From positions 1 to 13,942 of the forward strand of contig JAJFHC010000265.1 of assembly GCA_021775835.1 (NCBI GenBank): DNA of 13,942 nt, in the 5' to 3' direction. A model generated the notes under the pieces. It made no database searches, had not been told where the DNA came from, and was given only the letters and a program-made list of their open reading frames with translations. The DNA comes from Hyphomicrobiales bacterium. GTDB taxonomy: Bacteria; Pseudomonadota; Alphaproteobacteria; Rhizobiales; JAJFHC01. A program made the translations under genes and the position numbers. Positions 7,314-13,942 of the stretch are shown in pieces. Position 1 is the first letter of the stretch, and every line of letters starts with the position of its first letter.

Positions 7314-7345
7314 CCTTGAGAACATTACAAGCGAAATCAAAATGA
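7310..7345 (+). other. Possible 11-codon coupling mini-ORF between 6399-7313 and 7342-7875
   Basis: ATG 7310-7312 overlaps the stop of the preceding gene in ATGA, and the eleven codons (MTLRTLQAKSK) end at TGA 7343-7345, which itself overlaps the ATG of the next gene (7342-7344) in ATGA. A ribosome could re-initiate twice and stay on the message across the 28-base gap. The peptide has no recognisable function. A chance arrangement cannot be excluded. Confidence 0.3.
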
Positions 7346-7875
7346 ATTTATCAAAACCGCTGCGTACACCACGCCTGATGCTTCGCAACCTGTCTGCTCA
7401 AGACGCAAGCCAAACCTATCTTTCCTGGCTTCGTGATCCGGACGTCAATAAACATCTTGAAGTTCGTTTTGCAAACAGAATGGATCTTTCCGACGTTGTT
7501 TCCTTCATTGAGTCTGCCAACGCCAGTCTCGATACTATACTGCTTGGCATTTTCCTAAAAGAGGGCGGCACACACATTGGAAACGTCAAACTTGGTCCAA
7601 TTGTGGTCCCGCATGCCCGATCGGAAATCGGGTTTCTGATCGGTGACAAAGGCTGTTGGGGCAATGGTTATGCGTCAGAGGCAATCCGTTCAATTTCGTA
7701 CTACGGATTGGAAGAACTAGGACTGGAAAAAATTACGGCTGGTTGTTATGAGACTAACATCGGATCAACAAAGGCGCTTCTCAAAGCTGGCTTCAGTTAC
7801 GAAGCCCGGATCTCTAATCATGTTGTGAGTGACGGAGTCAGGGTTGCCTCGTTGATTTATGGTCTTCATCTCTGA
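7342..7875 (+). CDS. GNAT N-acetyltransferase, RimJ/RimL-like (second copy)
   Basis: A 177-residue protein from ATG 7342, chosen because the family's N-terminal LRTPRLMLRNL (7-17) begins just after it. ATG 7288 in the same frame would add 18 residues encoded inside the previous gene. IGNVKLGPI (79-87) lies on the central strand, CWGNGYASEAIRS (105-117) is a standard acetyl-CoA loop with GxGxA spacing, and YETNIGSTKALLKAGFSYEA (136-155) is the conserved acceptor-side block. This is a more canonical GNAT than the one at 5854-6402 and is not obviously a duplicate of it, since the two share only the general family pattern. It probably N-acylates an amino sugar or an amino-acid substituent of the glycan. 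The substrate is not readable. It starts 28 bases after the preceding stop, a gap spanned by a mini-ORF. Confidence 0.88.
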   Translation: MNLSKPLRTPRLMLRNLSAQDASQTYLSWLRDPDVNKHLEVRFANRMDLSDVVSFIESANASLDTILLGIFLKEGGTHIGNVKLGPIVVPHARSEIGFLIGDKGCWGNGYASEAIRSISYYGLEELGLEKITAGCYETNIGSTKALLKAGFSYEARISNHVVSDGVRVASLIYGLHL

Positions 7876-7888
7876 CGGTTTCAAAACA

Positions 7889-7936
7889 ATGCGCGGAATA
7901 CCAAGTTTGAGGCTCATTGGGTGCCCCTTTCCATGA
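7889..7936 (+). other. Possible 15-codon leader mini-ORF ahead of the 551-residue gene
   Basis: ATG 7889 opens a 15-codon frame ([15 protein letters not shown]) that ends at TGA 7934-7936, overlapping the ATG at 7933 of the next gene in ATGA. It would fill most of the intergenic gap and could couple translation. If the GTG at 7921 is the true start of the next gene, this ORF is probably accidental. Confidence 0.22.
7909..7912 (+). promoter_or_regulatory. Shine-Dalgarno GAGG before GTG 7921
   Basis: GAGG with an eight-base spacer to the GTG at 7921. It favours GTG 7921 over ATG 7933 as the start, because ATG 7933 has no purine-rich sequence at a suitable distance. Confidence 0.5.
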
Positions 7937-9576
7937 CACTGTCCAAATCAATCGCGAACTGCCTGAAGTCCGCCACAAAACCGATAGAACGTCCCGTGAT
8001 TAGCCGATTCATAAACCATAATCGTCGAGTGTTTCCTACTGCTGCGAACGTCCGGACACGCGAGCCGGTTGTTCTTTTCGAACTCAACGCGATGATGTCT
8101 GCGCACATCGCGTACAGCTATTTGGCGAATATGCTGGCGAAGAAGGAACATGCCAGGATAGTTGCTTATGCACCATCACGGTCAAGCCGTTGGTTCAGAG
8201 AAATTTCTATTTGGATCAAGCGACTCATCAATTTCGATCAAATTGGTACGTACTGCTCATTTGGAGTTATCGACTTTCTGGATGTTAATCCAAGCAATGT
8301 ACACAAAACACATGCAGAATCTCTGTTTGACGAGGCTGTGCCACGTCTAACGACCAAATGGGATGTAGAATCATTGACTTTCGAGGGTATCCATATCGGT
8401 GATTTGATCTATGACAGTTACTTAAGAAAATACAAAAAGCCAACCATTGATATTTATTCACCACAATTTTTGAAATTTCTCAGAAAGTCGTTGGAGATAT
8501 TTGTTTTCTGGAAAGACTATTTCGATCTGCATGATGTCAGGGCCGTCAACCTCAGTCATTGCGTGTACAATCTTGCTATGCCCTTGCGTATCGCCGCAAA
8601 TCTAGATATCCCGGCGTTTCAATCCTCCATTACTCATGTTTATCGACTCAGCTCACGGAATATGTTTGCCTACAATGATTTCTACTATTTCCGCGAACGT
8701 TTTGCGGCGCTTCCCGATGCAGTGCGTGAAGCCGGTCTGGCAAAAGCGGAGCAGCAGATCGAAAGACGTTTTGCCGGTGAGGTCGGCGTCGACATGGCGT
8801 ATTCCACCAAATCCGCCTATGGTGCCATTCGTAACGAGCCGCTGCTCAAAGAATCGCCCCGCAAGAAGATCCTGATCGCAACGCATTGCTTCTTCGACAG
8901 CCCTCATAGCTACGGCAACAATATTTTTCCAGACTTCTATGAATGGCTCGATTTTCTGGGCCAGATCACCGAAGTCACCGATTACGACTGGTATATCAAG
9001 ACCCACCCGGACTATTTGCCCGGTACCATGGAGATTATCCAGGAATTTGTGAAACGGTACCCGAAATTCTCCCTCCTGCCTTCCGATGCGTCACACAAAC
9101 AGCTTATCGCCGAGGGCGTCAACCTGGCGCTTACCGTTTATGGAACGATTGCTTTTGAATACGCGGCCCTTGGCGTACCGGTCATAAATGCATCCCAGAA
9201 CAACCCTCACATAGCCTATAATTTTAATCTTCATGCCAAGGATGTGGATGACTATCGGCGCATGTTGCTGGAATTGGACAACCTGAATCTGGAGATCGAC
9301 CGCAACCAAGTTTACGAGTATTATTTCATGCGGCACATCTACAATAGCGAGAACCTCTTTTTCTACAACTATGCAGCGACCGTCGAGCAGCTTGGCGGGT
9401 ATGTCGAGCAGTTCAGGCCACCGGTTTACGACAAATGGTTGGAAGAATTCACCCCGGAGAAACACCAGGAAATTCAGGCGGCCCTGCAACGTTTCCTGGA
9501 GACGGAAGATTTCCGAATGGACTACAGTCACTACGGACGCGAATTCACGCTTGAGTCCATGGGAACGCAATCATGA
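7921..9576 (+). CDS. Putative capsule-type glycosyltransferase (KpsC/KpsS-like C-terminal half)
   Basis: A 551-residue protein if begun at GTG 7921, or 547 if at ATG 7933. [20 protein letters not shown] (50-69) looks like the first Rossmann-like strand and helix, [16 protein letters not shown] (156-171) resembles a block I associate with capsule-biosynthesis proteins, and the C-terminal half has [17 protein letters not shown] (316-332), [12 protein letters not shown] (357-368) and [18 protein letters not shown] (403-420). The HP motif followed by a T/S-rich loop and an E-x-x-x-x-G-x-P helix is the donor-site arrangement of KpsC/KpsS-like and related GT-B enzymes. No transmembrane segment is evident. 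Base composition changes sharply inside the gene, AT-rich up to about 8650 and GC-rich after 8700. The donor could be a CMP- or CDP-sugar from this cluster; this is inference. Confidence 0.68.
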   Translation: MPLSMTLSKSIANCLKSATKPIERPVISRFINHNRRVFPTAANVRTREPVVLFELNAMMSAHIAYSYLANMLAKKEHARIVAYAPSRSSRWFREISIWIKRLINFDQIGTYCSFGVIDFLDVNPSNVHKTHAESLFDEAVPRLTTKWDVESLTFEGIHIGDLIYDSYLRKYKKPTIDIYSPQFLKFLRKSLEIFVFWKDYFDLHDVRAVNLSHCVYNLAMPLRIAANLDIPAFQSSITHVYRLSSRNMFAYNDFYYFRERFAALPDAVREAGLAKAEQQIERRFAGEVGVDMAYSTKSAYGAIRNEPLLKESPRKKILIATHCFFDSPHSYGNNIFPDFYEWLDFLGQITEVTDYDWYIKTHPDYLPGTMEIIQEFVKRYPKFSLLPSDASHKQLIAEGVNLALTVYGTIAFEYAALGVPVINASQNNPHIAYNFNLHAKDVDDYRRMLLELDNLNLEIDRNQVYEYYFMRHIYNSENLFFYNYAATVEQLGGYVEQFRPPVYDKWLEEFTPEKHQEIQAALQRFLETEDFRMDYSHYGREFTLESMGTQS

Positions 9577-10343
9577 TTGTCGTACTATTGGCAGGTGGGT
9601 TGGGGACACGAATTTCAGAGGAGACAAACCTGAAACCGAAACCGATGATCGAAATCGGCGGCAAACCCATTTTGTGGCATATCATGAAAATTTATTCGGC
9701 CCACGGCGTCAATGACTTCATTATTTGTTGCGGCTACAAGGGTTACTTGATCAAGGAGTATTTTGCCAATTACTTCCTGCACATGTCGGACGTCACGTTC
9801 GACATGGCCAACAATGAGATGAAAGTTCACCAGCGCAACGTGGAGCCATGGAAGGTAACTCTGGTCGATACTGGAGAAGATACCCAGACCGGTGGTCGAC
9901 TGAAAAGGGTTTCTGACTACGTTCGCGATGAAGATTGTTTCTGCCTCACTTATGGGGACGGCGTGAGTGATGTTGATATTCGCGCTTCGATCGACTTTCA
10001 CCGTAGCCACGGGAAACTGGCGACCGTCACAGCGGTGCAGCCGCCCGGACGATATGGAGCACTGGAAAGATCAGGAAATTTGGTCACTGGGTTCATTGAA
10101 AAACCTCGTGGCGACGGGGGCCTCATCAATGGCGGTTTCTTCGTGCTTTCCCCGAAATGCATCGATCTGATCGACAACGATATGACCGCCTGGGAAGCGG
10201 ATCCCATGACCAGTCTGGCCGACATGGGACAGATGATGCTGTTCGAGCACGAAGGTTTCTGGCAGCCCATGGACACGCTGCGGGACAAGAACATGCTTGA
10301 AGGCCAATGGTCCGAAAGCAACGCAGCATGGAAGATCTGGTAG
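9573..10343 (+). CDS. rfbF: Glucose-1-phosphate cytidylyltransferase
   Basis: Makes CDP-glucose and pyrophosphate from CTP and alpha-D-glucose 1-phosphate, the entry step of CDP-deoxysugar pathways. The 256-residue length is that of the family. [18 protein letters not shown] (3-20) with [12 protein letters not shown] (21-32) is the nucleotidyltransferase signature in the form typical of Rfb[10 protein letters not shown] (127-135) holds the metal-binding aspartate, FIEKP (174-178) and NGGFFV (186-191) line the sugar site, and [11 protein letters not shown] (229-239) is the characteristic C-terminal block. The start is in an ATGA overlap with GGGA eight bases upstream. The next gene is the dehydratase that consumes its product, and the two reading frames overlap by 16 bases. 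Confidence 0.97.
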   Translation: MIVVLLAGGLGTRISEETNLKPKPMIEIGGKPILWHIMKIYSAHGVNDFIICCGYKGYLIKEYFANYFLHMSDVTFDMANNEMKVHQRNVEPWKVTLVDTGEDTQTGGRLKRVSDYVRDEDCFCLTYGDGVSDVDIRASIDFHRSHGKLATVTAVQPPGRYGALERSGNLVTGFIEKPRGDGGLINGGFFVLSPKCIDLIDNDMTAWEADPMTSLADMGQMMLFEHEGFWQPMDTLRDKNMLEGQWSESNAAWKIW

Positions 10344-11413
10344 TGGACAATAGCGGACTGCCAGATCCGGCGTTCTGGCGTGGCAAGCGTGTCCTAATCA
10401 CTGGACACAGCGGTTTCAAAGGCTCATGGCTGTCCATCTGGCTGAAGCGACTCGGTGCCAAGGTTACGGGCATCAGCCTGCCACCGAACACGACGCCCAG
10501 TCTTTTTGAACTGGCGGAAATCGGCGCTGTCTGTAACAGCCGATTCTGCGACATCAGGGATGCGGACGCCTTTGCCGGCGAGATCAATAACGCCGGTCCG
10601 GAGATCGTTTTTCATCTGGCGGCACAACCTCTGGTCCGCGCCAGTTACCTCGACCCAAAGGCAACCTTTGCCACAAACGTCATGGGCACGGTCAACCTCC
10701 TCGAAGCGGTCCGGGATTCTGCGGGAGTGCGTGCCGTTGTCATGGTGACGTCAGATAAGGTTTACCGCAACAACGAATGGTTGTGGCCATACCGCGAAGA
10801 CGACGCACTCGGCGGCCACGACCCCTATAGCGCCAGCAAGGCAGCAACTGAAATCGCCATTGCCAGTTACCGGGCGGCGTTTCTTTCAGCTATGGGTGTG
10901 GCTACAGCCAGCGCTCGTGCGGGAAATGTCATCGGCGGTGGAGACTGGTCGGATGACCGGCTGATTTCCGATGCGGTAAAGGCATGGCAATCAGGAGACG
11001 TCCTGGAGATCCGCCGTCCGGATGCCGTCCGGCCGTGGCAGCATGTCTTGGAACCTCTGTCAGGATACCTTGCCCTCGCGGAACATCTGTGTCGCCAACC
11101 ATCGCTTGCCGGTGCGTACAATTTCGGACCGGCGTCCGGCGAGGCGGCGACAGTGCGTGAGGTCATCGATCTCGCGCGTGCCGCCTATGGCACCGGAGAG
11201 GTCCGTTACGGCGATGGTCGCGAAGGCCCGCATGAGGCCGGATTGCTGGTTCTGGAAACCACCAAGTCCCGGGTGGTTTTGAAGACAAAGCCGCGCTGGT
11301 CGCTGAGCGACGCTGTAGAAAGAACCATGGGGTGGTACTGCGCCCAGCATCAGGGGGCCGACGCCCGGGTGCTGTGCGAAAGCGACCTGGATATTTATGA
11401 GGCCCTGCCTTGA
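10328..11413 (+). CDS. rfbG: CDP-glucose 4,6-dehydratase
   Basis: Converts CDP-glucose to CDP-4-dehydro-6-deoxy-glucose using tightly bound NAD. The 361-residue protein is an extended short-chain dehydrogenase: [10 protein letters not shown] (25-34) binds the dinucleotide, [12 protein letters not shown] (96-107) is a family signature, TSDKVY (141-146) supplies the active-site threonine-aspartate pair, and YSASK (167-171) gives catalytic Tyr167 and Lys171. [18 protein letters not shown] (196-213) and [14 protein letters not shown] (230-243) are diagnostic of RfbG rather than RmlB. ATG 10328 is preferred, with GAAAG nine bases upstream; ATG 10307 would add seven residues and lengthen the overlap with rfbF. 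No RfbH is seen, so the keto-sugar is not obviously routed to 3,6-dideoxyhexoses. Confidence 0.96.
   Translation: MEDLVVDNSGLPDPAFWRGKRVLITGHSGFKGSWLSIWLKRLGAKVTGISLPPNTTPSLFELAEIGAVCNSRFCDIRDADAFAGEINNAGPEIVFHLAAQPLVRASYLDPKATFATNVMGTVNLLEAVRDSAGVRAVVMVTSDKVYRNNEWLWPYREDDALGGHDPYSASKAATEIAIASYRAAFLSAMGVATASARAGNVIGGGDWSDDRLISDAVKAWQSGDVLEIRRPDAVRPWQHVLEPLSGYLALAEHLCRQPSLAGAYNFGPASGEAATVREVIDLARAAYGTGEVRYGDGREGPHEAGLLVLETTKSRVVLKTKPRWSLSDAVERTMGWYCAQHQGADARVLCESDLDIYEALP
11399..11402 (+). promoter_or_regulatory. Shine-Dalgarno GAGG before TTG 11410
   Basis: GAGG lies seven bases before the TTG at 11410, inside the last codons of rfbG. With the TTGA stop/start overlap it supports the rare TTG as the real start of the epimerase gene; no ATG or GTG in that frame occurs before conserved sequence. 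Confidence 0.65.
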
Positions 11414-11970
11414 ACCGGTTTGCAGTCACAGACCTTCCGTTGGCCGGGTTGAAACTCGTGGAACGGCACCCCCTGGGCGACAGCAGAGGTTTTCTGGCAC
11501 GGCTGTTCTGTGCGGATGATTTGGCGAAGGCCGGCTGGACCCTTCCGATTGCACAGATCAATCACACCTGCACAACGAATCGCGGAGCGGTCCGGGGAAT
11601 GCATTTGCAACGTCCACCACACAGCGAAATGAAACTGGTGAGCTGTGTTCAAGGCGAAGTCTGGGACGTTGCCGTGGATGTACGGGCGGGGTCGAAGACA
11701 TTTCTGACCTGGCATGCCGAATATCTGTCCGCAGAAAATGGCCATGCGATGCTGATCCCTGAGGGTTTTGCGCACGGGTTCCAGGCGACGACCGACAACG
11801 CGCAACTGTTGTACTGTCACTCCGCAGTTTATAATGCCGATGCCGAAATGGCGCTCAATGCGCGTGATCCATTCCTGAAAATTGACTGGCCGCTGGAAAT
11901 CGGCGAGATGTCGGACCGGGACAGAAACCATCCCATGCTCACCCCTCAGTTTGCAGGTATATCGTTATGA
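11410..11970 (+). CDS. RmlC-type (dTDP-4-dehydrorhamnose 3,5-epimerase family) sugar epimerase
   Basis: A 186-residue cupin starting at TTG in a TTGA overlap. Active-site residues known from Salmonella RmlC are in place with a two-residue shift: His65 in RGMHLQ (62-67), Lys75 in EMKLVS (73-78), His122 in PEGFAHGF (117-124), Tyr135 and Tyr141; Asp171 is probably the partner of His65. The C-terminal stretch after Tyr141 reads EMALNARDP (146-154), where RmlC homologues usually have a G-x-RW-x-DP block, so the specificity may differ. In this operon the substrate should be CDP-4-dehydro-6-deoxy-glucose, made by RfbG. C5 epimerisation would give an L-configured sugar; C3 epimerisation may also occur to assist the C-methyltransferase. 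The family is sure, whether it acts at C3, C5 or both is not. Confidence 0.88.
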   Translation: MNRFAVTDLPLAGLKLVERHPLGDSRGFLARLFCADDLAKAGWTLPIAQINHTCTTNRGAVRGMHLQRPPHSEMKLVSCVQGEVWDVAVDVRAGSKTFLTWHAEYLSAENGHAMLIPEGFAHGFQATTDNAQLLYCHSAVYNADAEMALNARDPFLKIDWPLEIGEMSDRDRNHPMLTPQFAGISL

Positions 11971-13190
11971 ACTGCCGCCATTGTTCCGCACCGTTGGAAC
12001 ATACTTTTCTCAATCTCGGGTTTGCGCCGCCGTCAAACGCGTATCTCAGCGCCGACGACCTTAAACGGTCGGAAAAATACTTTCCGCTCAACGTCAAGGT
12101 CTGCGGCACGTGTTGGCTCGTACAAACCGAAGACTATACCTCGGCAGACGAATTGTTCAGCCCCGACTACGCCTATTTTTCGAGCACATCATCCGGCTGG
12201 CTCGACCACGTGGCCCGATATGCCGGGAAGATGATCGAGCACCTTTCGCTGAACCAGAAAAGCTTTGTCATCGAAGTTGCCTCCAACGACGGCTATCTGC
12301 TCCAGAACTTTGTTGCCGCGAATGTCCCCTGTCTCGGCATTGAACCAACAGCAAGCACTGCCGAAGTGGCGGAGAAAATCGGTATTCCGGTCTTGCGCGA
12401 GTTTTTCGGCGAACGACTGGCCATACAGTTGGCGGCGCAGAACAAGCAGGCCGACCTGATTGTCGGTAACAACGTCTATGCCCATGTGCCGGATATAAAC
12501 GATTTCACGCGGGGGCTCAAAACGGCATTGAAACCCGAAGGGATTATTACGCTCGAGTTCCCGCACCTGATGCGGCTGATTGAAAGCACGCAATTCGACA
12601 CGGTCTATCACGAACATTTTTCCTACCTCTCGCTCGCGAGCGTCAATGCTATTTTTGAGTCGGCTGGCCTGCGCGTCTGTGATGTGGAGGAGTTGGCCAC
12701 CCATGGCGGCAGTCTGCGTGTCTACGGCTGCCACGACGGGTCCAGGCAAGAGACAATGCCGGCGGTTAATGCCGTTCTCGACGAGGAAAGACGTCGCGGC
12801 ATCGACGCACTCAAGACCTACACCGCCTTCCAGGCGAGAGCGGACCGCGTCAAGGACGAATTGCTTGGCTTTCTGATTGAACAGAAAAGAGCCGGCAAGA
12901 GCGTGGCAGCCTACGGCGCCGCCGCCAAGGGCAACACGTTACTCAACTATGCGGGGGTAAAACCGGATCTTGTGCCCTTTGTCTGCGATGCGGCACCAGC
13001 CAAGCAGGACAAGTTCATGCCGGGCAGTCATATACCCATCCTGAAACCATCCGCATTGGACCAACGCCGCCCGGACTACCTGCTGATACTGCCCTGGAAC
13101 ATCGCTCCGGAAGTGATTGAACAGAATGCCCGACTGGCGGCGCTGGGAACGCGGTTTGTCACGGCGGTGCCGCGGTTGGAAGTCACATGA
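11967..13190 (+). CDS. NDP-sugar C-3 methyltransferase, TylCIII/TcaB9 (KijD1) family
   Basis: A 407-residue SAM-dependent C-methyltransferase of three domains. The N-terminal zinc domain has CRHC (3-6) and CGTC (46-49). The middle Rossmann domain has VIEVASNDGYLL (101-112) for SAM and YHEH (214-217), which aligns with the Tyr, Glu and His catalytic residues described for TcaB9. The C-terminal domain has YGAAAKGNTLLN (316-327). The family adds a methyl group to C3 of 4-keto-6-deoxy sugars through an enolate intermediate, creating a branched-chain sugar. It starts in an ATGA overlap with AGG nine bases upstream, right after the epimerase. Known members act on dTDP-sugars that lack the 2-hydroxyl; here the substrate should be a CDP-sugar that probably keeps it. 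Length and motifs are complete, so the enzyme should be active. Confidence 0.93.
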   Translation: MNCRHCSAPLEHTFLNLGFAPPSNAYLSADDLKRSEKYFPLNVKVCGTCWLVQTEDYTSADELFSPDYAYFSSTSSGWLDHVARYAGKMIEHLSLNQKSFVIEVASNDGYLLQNFVAANVPCLGIEPTASTAEVAEKIGIPVLREFFGERLAIQLAAQNKQADLIVGNNVYAHVPDINDFTRGLKTALKPEGIITLEFPHLMRLIESTQFDTVYHEHFSYLSLASVNAIFESAGLRVCDVEELATHGGSLRVYGCHDGSRQETMPAVNAVLDEERRRGIDALKTYTAFQARADRVKDELLGFLIEQKRAGKSVAAYGAAAKGNTLLNYAGVKPDLVPFVCDAAPAKQDKFMPGSHIPILKPSALDQRRPDYLLILPWNIAPEVIEQNARLAALGTRFVTAVPRLEVT

Positions 13191-13942
13191 CCAAAACCGT
13201 GTTGCTCACAGGCGCCACCGGATTTGTTGGCCGCCAAGTTTTGAACAGCATCACAACCGATGACGTGCAGGTTCGTGTTGTTGTGCGTGAAGGCAAACAA
13301 TATGAAATTGCCGATCACGACAACTTGGAAAGCATCCTAACCACGCAAGACCTTTTCACAGAACAGTCTGATTGGTTGGAGGATGCGTGCCGAGGTGTCG
13401 ATACCGTTGTCCACGTGGCTTGGTACGTGGAACCAGGGCAGTACCTGATCTCTGCCAGAAATCTGGATTGCCTTCAAGGTTCGCTTCGGTTGGCCAAAGC
13501 CGCATTAAACACCGGCGTGAGGCGCTTTGTCGGCGTAGGCACATGTGTCGAGTATGACTTGAGCCACAGGATCTTATCTGTGGAAACTCCCTTACGTCCG
13601 TCAACACCTTATGGTGGGGCTAAGGCCGCTGTGTTTTTGGCACTTTCACATTTTTTGCCGGAGCAGGACGTTGAGTTCGTGTGGTGTCGTCTGTTTTACC
13701 TGTACGGTGACGGGGAAGATCCGCGTCGATTGGTACCCTATGTACACGACAGGTTATCTCAAGGAAAACCTGCAGAACTGACAAGCGGCAATCAGATCCG
13801 CGATTTTCTGGATGTTAAGGACGCCGGTCGCCTGATTGCTGAATCAGCCCTCGGAAGCAAACAAGGCCCTTTAAACATCTGCTCGGGCGTGCCAATAACG
13901 GTACGGCAGCTTGTTGAACGGATTGCAGACACCTATGGACGC
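13187..13942 (+). CDS. NAD(P)-dependent epimerase/dehydratase (extended SDR), 3'-truncated; candidate 4-ketoreductase
   Basis: Opens at ATG 13187 in an ATGA overlap with GGA six bases upstream, and stays open to the window edge, giving 252 residues of an expected 280-320. LLTGATGFVGRQV (6-18) is the dinucleotide-binding GxxGxxG motif, VVHVAWYVEPG (74-84) follows the fourth strand, GTCVEY (118-123) is the active-site serine/threonine region, and YGGAK (142-146) gives catalytic Tyr142 and Lys146. RLFYLYGDGED (168-178) and IRDFLDVKDAG (204-214) are substrate-domain blocks of extended SDRs. As the next gene after the C-methyltransferase it is the obvious candidate to reduce the C4 ketone and finish the branched sugar. 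It is less GC-rich (about 46-48 percent in samples) than the four genes before it. Confidence 0.88.
   Translation, partial: MTKTVLLTGATGFVGRQVLNSITTDDVQVRVVVREGKQYEIADHDNLESILTTQDLFTEQSDWLEDACRGVDTVVHVAWYVEPGQYLISARNLDCLQGSLRLAKAALNTGVRRFVGVGTCVEYDLSHRILSVETPLRPSTPYGGAKAAVFLALSHFLPEQDVEFVWCRLFYLYGDGEDPRRLVPYVHDRLSQGKPAELTSGNQIRDFLDVKDAGRLIAESALGSKQGPLNICSGVPITVRQLVERIADTYGR

Larger units (their letters stand above)
8690..13190. other. GC-rich cassette covering the CDP-sugar genes
   Basis: Hand counts give about 29 percent GC at 8401-8520, 37 percent at 8221-8520, 58 percent at 8701-8880, 57-60 percent in samples at 10921-10980 and 11221-11280, 62 percent at 13141-13200 and about 46 percent at 13261-13380. 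The left edge is inside the 551-residue gene and the right edge sits at the start of the last gene. The pattern fits a cassette of different origin from its flanks. Only sampled segments were counted. Confidence 0.5.

Noticed and set aside
7021..7341. Upstream in-frame extension of the second acetyltransferase gene
   Set aside because: These codons lie within the preceding gene in another frame, and the GNAT homology begins right after ATG 7342.
11395..11931. 178-residue minus-strand open frame opposite the epimerase gene
   Set aside because: Antisense to a gene with full catalytic residues; no family features in the translation.
12189..12749. 186-residue minus-strand open frame opposite the C-methyltransferase gene
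   Set aside because: Antisense to a gene with complete motifs; the composition is that of a frame shadow in GC-rich DNA.
9573..13942. A classic CDP-3,6-dideoxyhexose (abequose, paratose, tyvelose or ascarylose) pathway
   Set aside because: RfbF and RfbG are shared with those pathways, but the PLP/iron-sulfur dehydratase RfbH and its reductase are absent from the visible region, and a C-methyltransferase takes their place.

Overview
The window is a dense, one-direction block of surface-polysaccharide (O-antigen, capsule or glycoprotein-glycan) biosynthesis genes from a Gram-negative bacterium. Mixed GC content (about 30-62 percent in 60-base samples), tightly overlapping genes and the gene repertoire (WbqC, PseF, SpsF-like, RfbF/RfbG) suggest an alphaproteobacterium, but the sequence does not fix the genus. 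All sixteen recognisable genes lie on the + strand. The first and last are cut by the window edges. No gene-free stretch exceeds about 60 bases, and I see no RNA genes, insertion sequences, CRISPR arrays or convincing terminators.

Region 1 (2-2137) holds the 3' part of a TylF-like O-methyltransferase, a five-bladed beta-propeller (GH43/GH32-like) protein and a WbqC-family protein. Region 2 (2134-6402) looks like a cytidine-nucleotide amino-sugar module. It has a PseF-type CMP-nonulosonate synthetase, an SpsF-like cytidylyltransferase, a Gfo/Idh/MocA oxidoreductase, a DegT/StrS PLP aminotransferase and a GNAT acetyltransferase. Oxidation, transamination and N-acetylation of a sugar is the natural reading. 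Region 3 (6399-9576) has an unrecognised protein that looks like a GT-B glycosyltransferase, a second GNAT acetyltransferase and a large capsule-type putative glycosyltransferase.

Region 4 (9573-13942) is the clearest pathway: RfbF (glucose-1-phosphate cytidylyltransferase), RfbG (CDP-glucose 4,6-dehydratase), an RmlC-type epimerase, a TylCIII/TcaB9-type sugar C-methyltransferase and the start of a short-chain dehydrogenase/reductase. With no RfbH/RfbI 3-deoxygenation genes and no 2-deoxygenation genes in view, the inferred product is a CDP-activated 6-deoxy-3-C-methyl-hexose, resembling the CDP-vinelose known from Azotobacter vinelandii.

The genes are packed as one apparent operon. Ten of fifteen junctions are exact 4-base stop/start overlaps (nine ATGA, one TTGA), and two of the remaining gaps contain tiny ORFs that end in the next gene's ATGA. 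Base composition steps from about 30-45 percent GC to about 57-60 percent inside the large glycosyltransferase gene (near 8650-8700). It steps back at the last gene (13187), so the CDP-sugar genes look like a separately acquired or conserved cassette.
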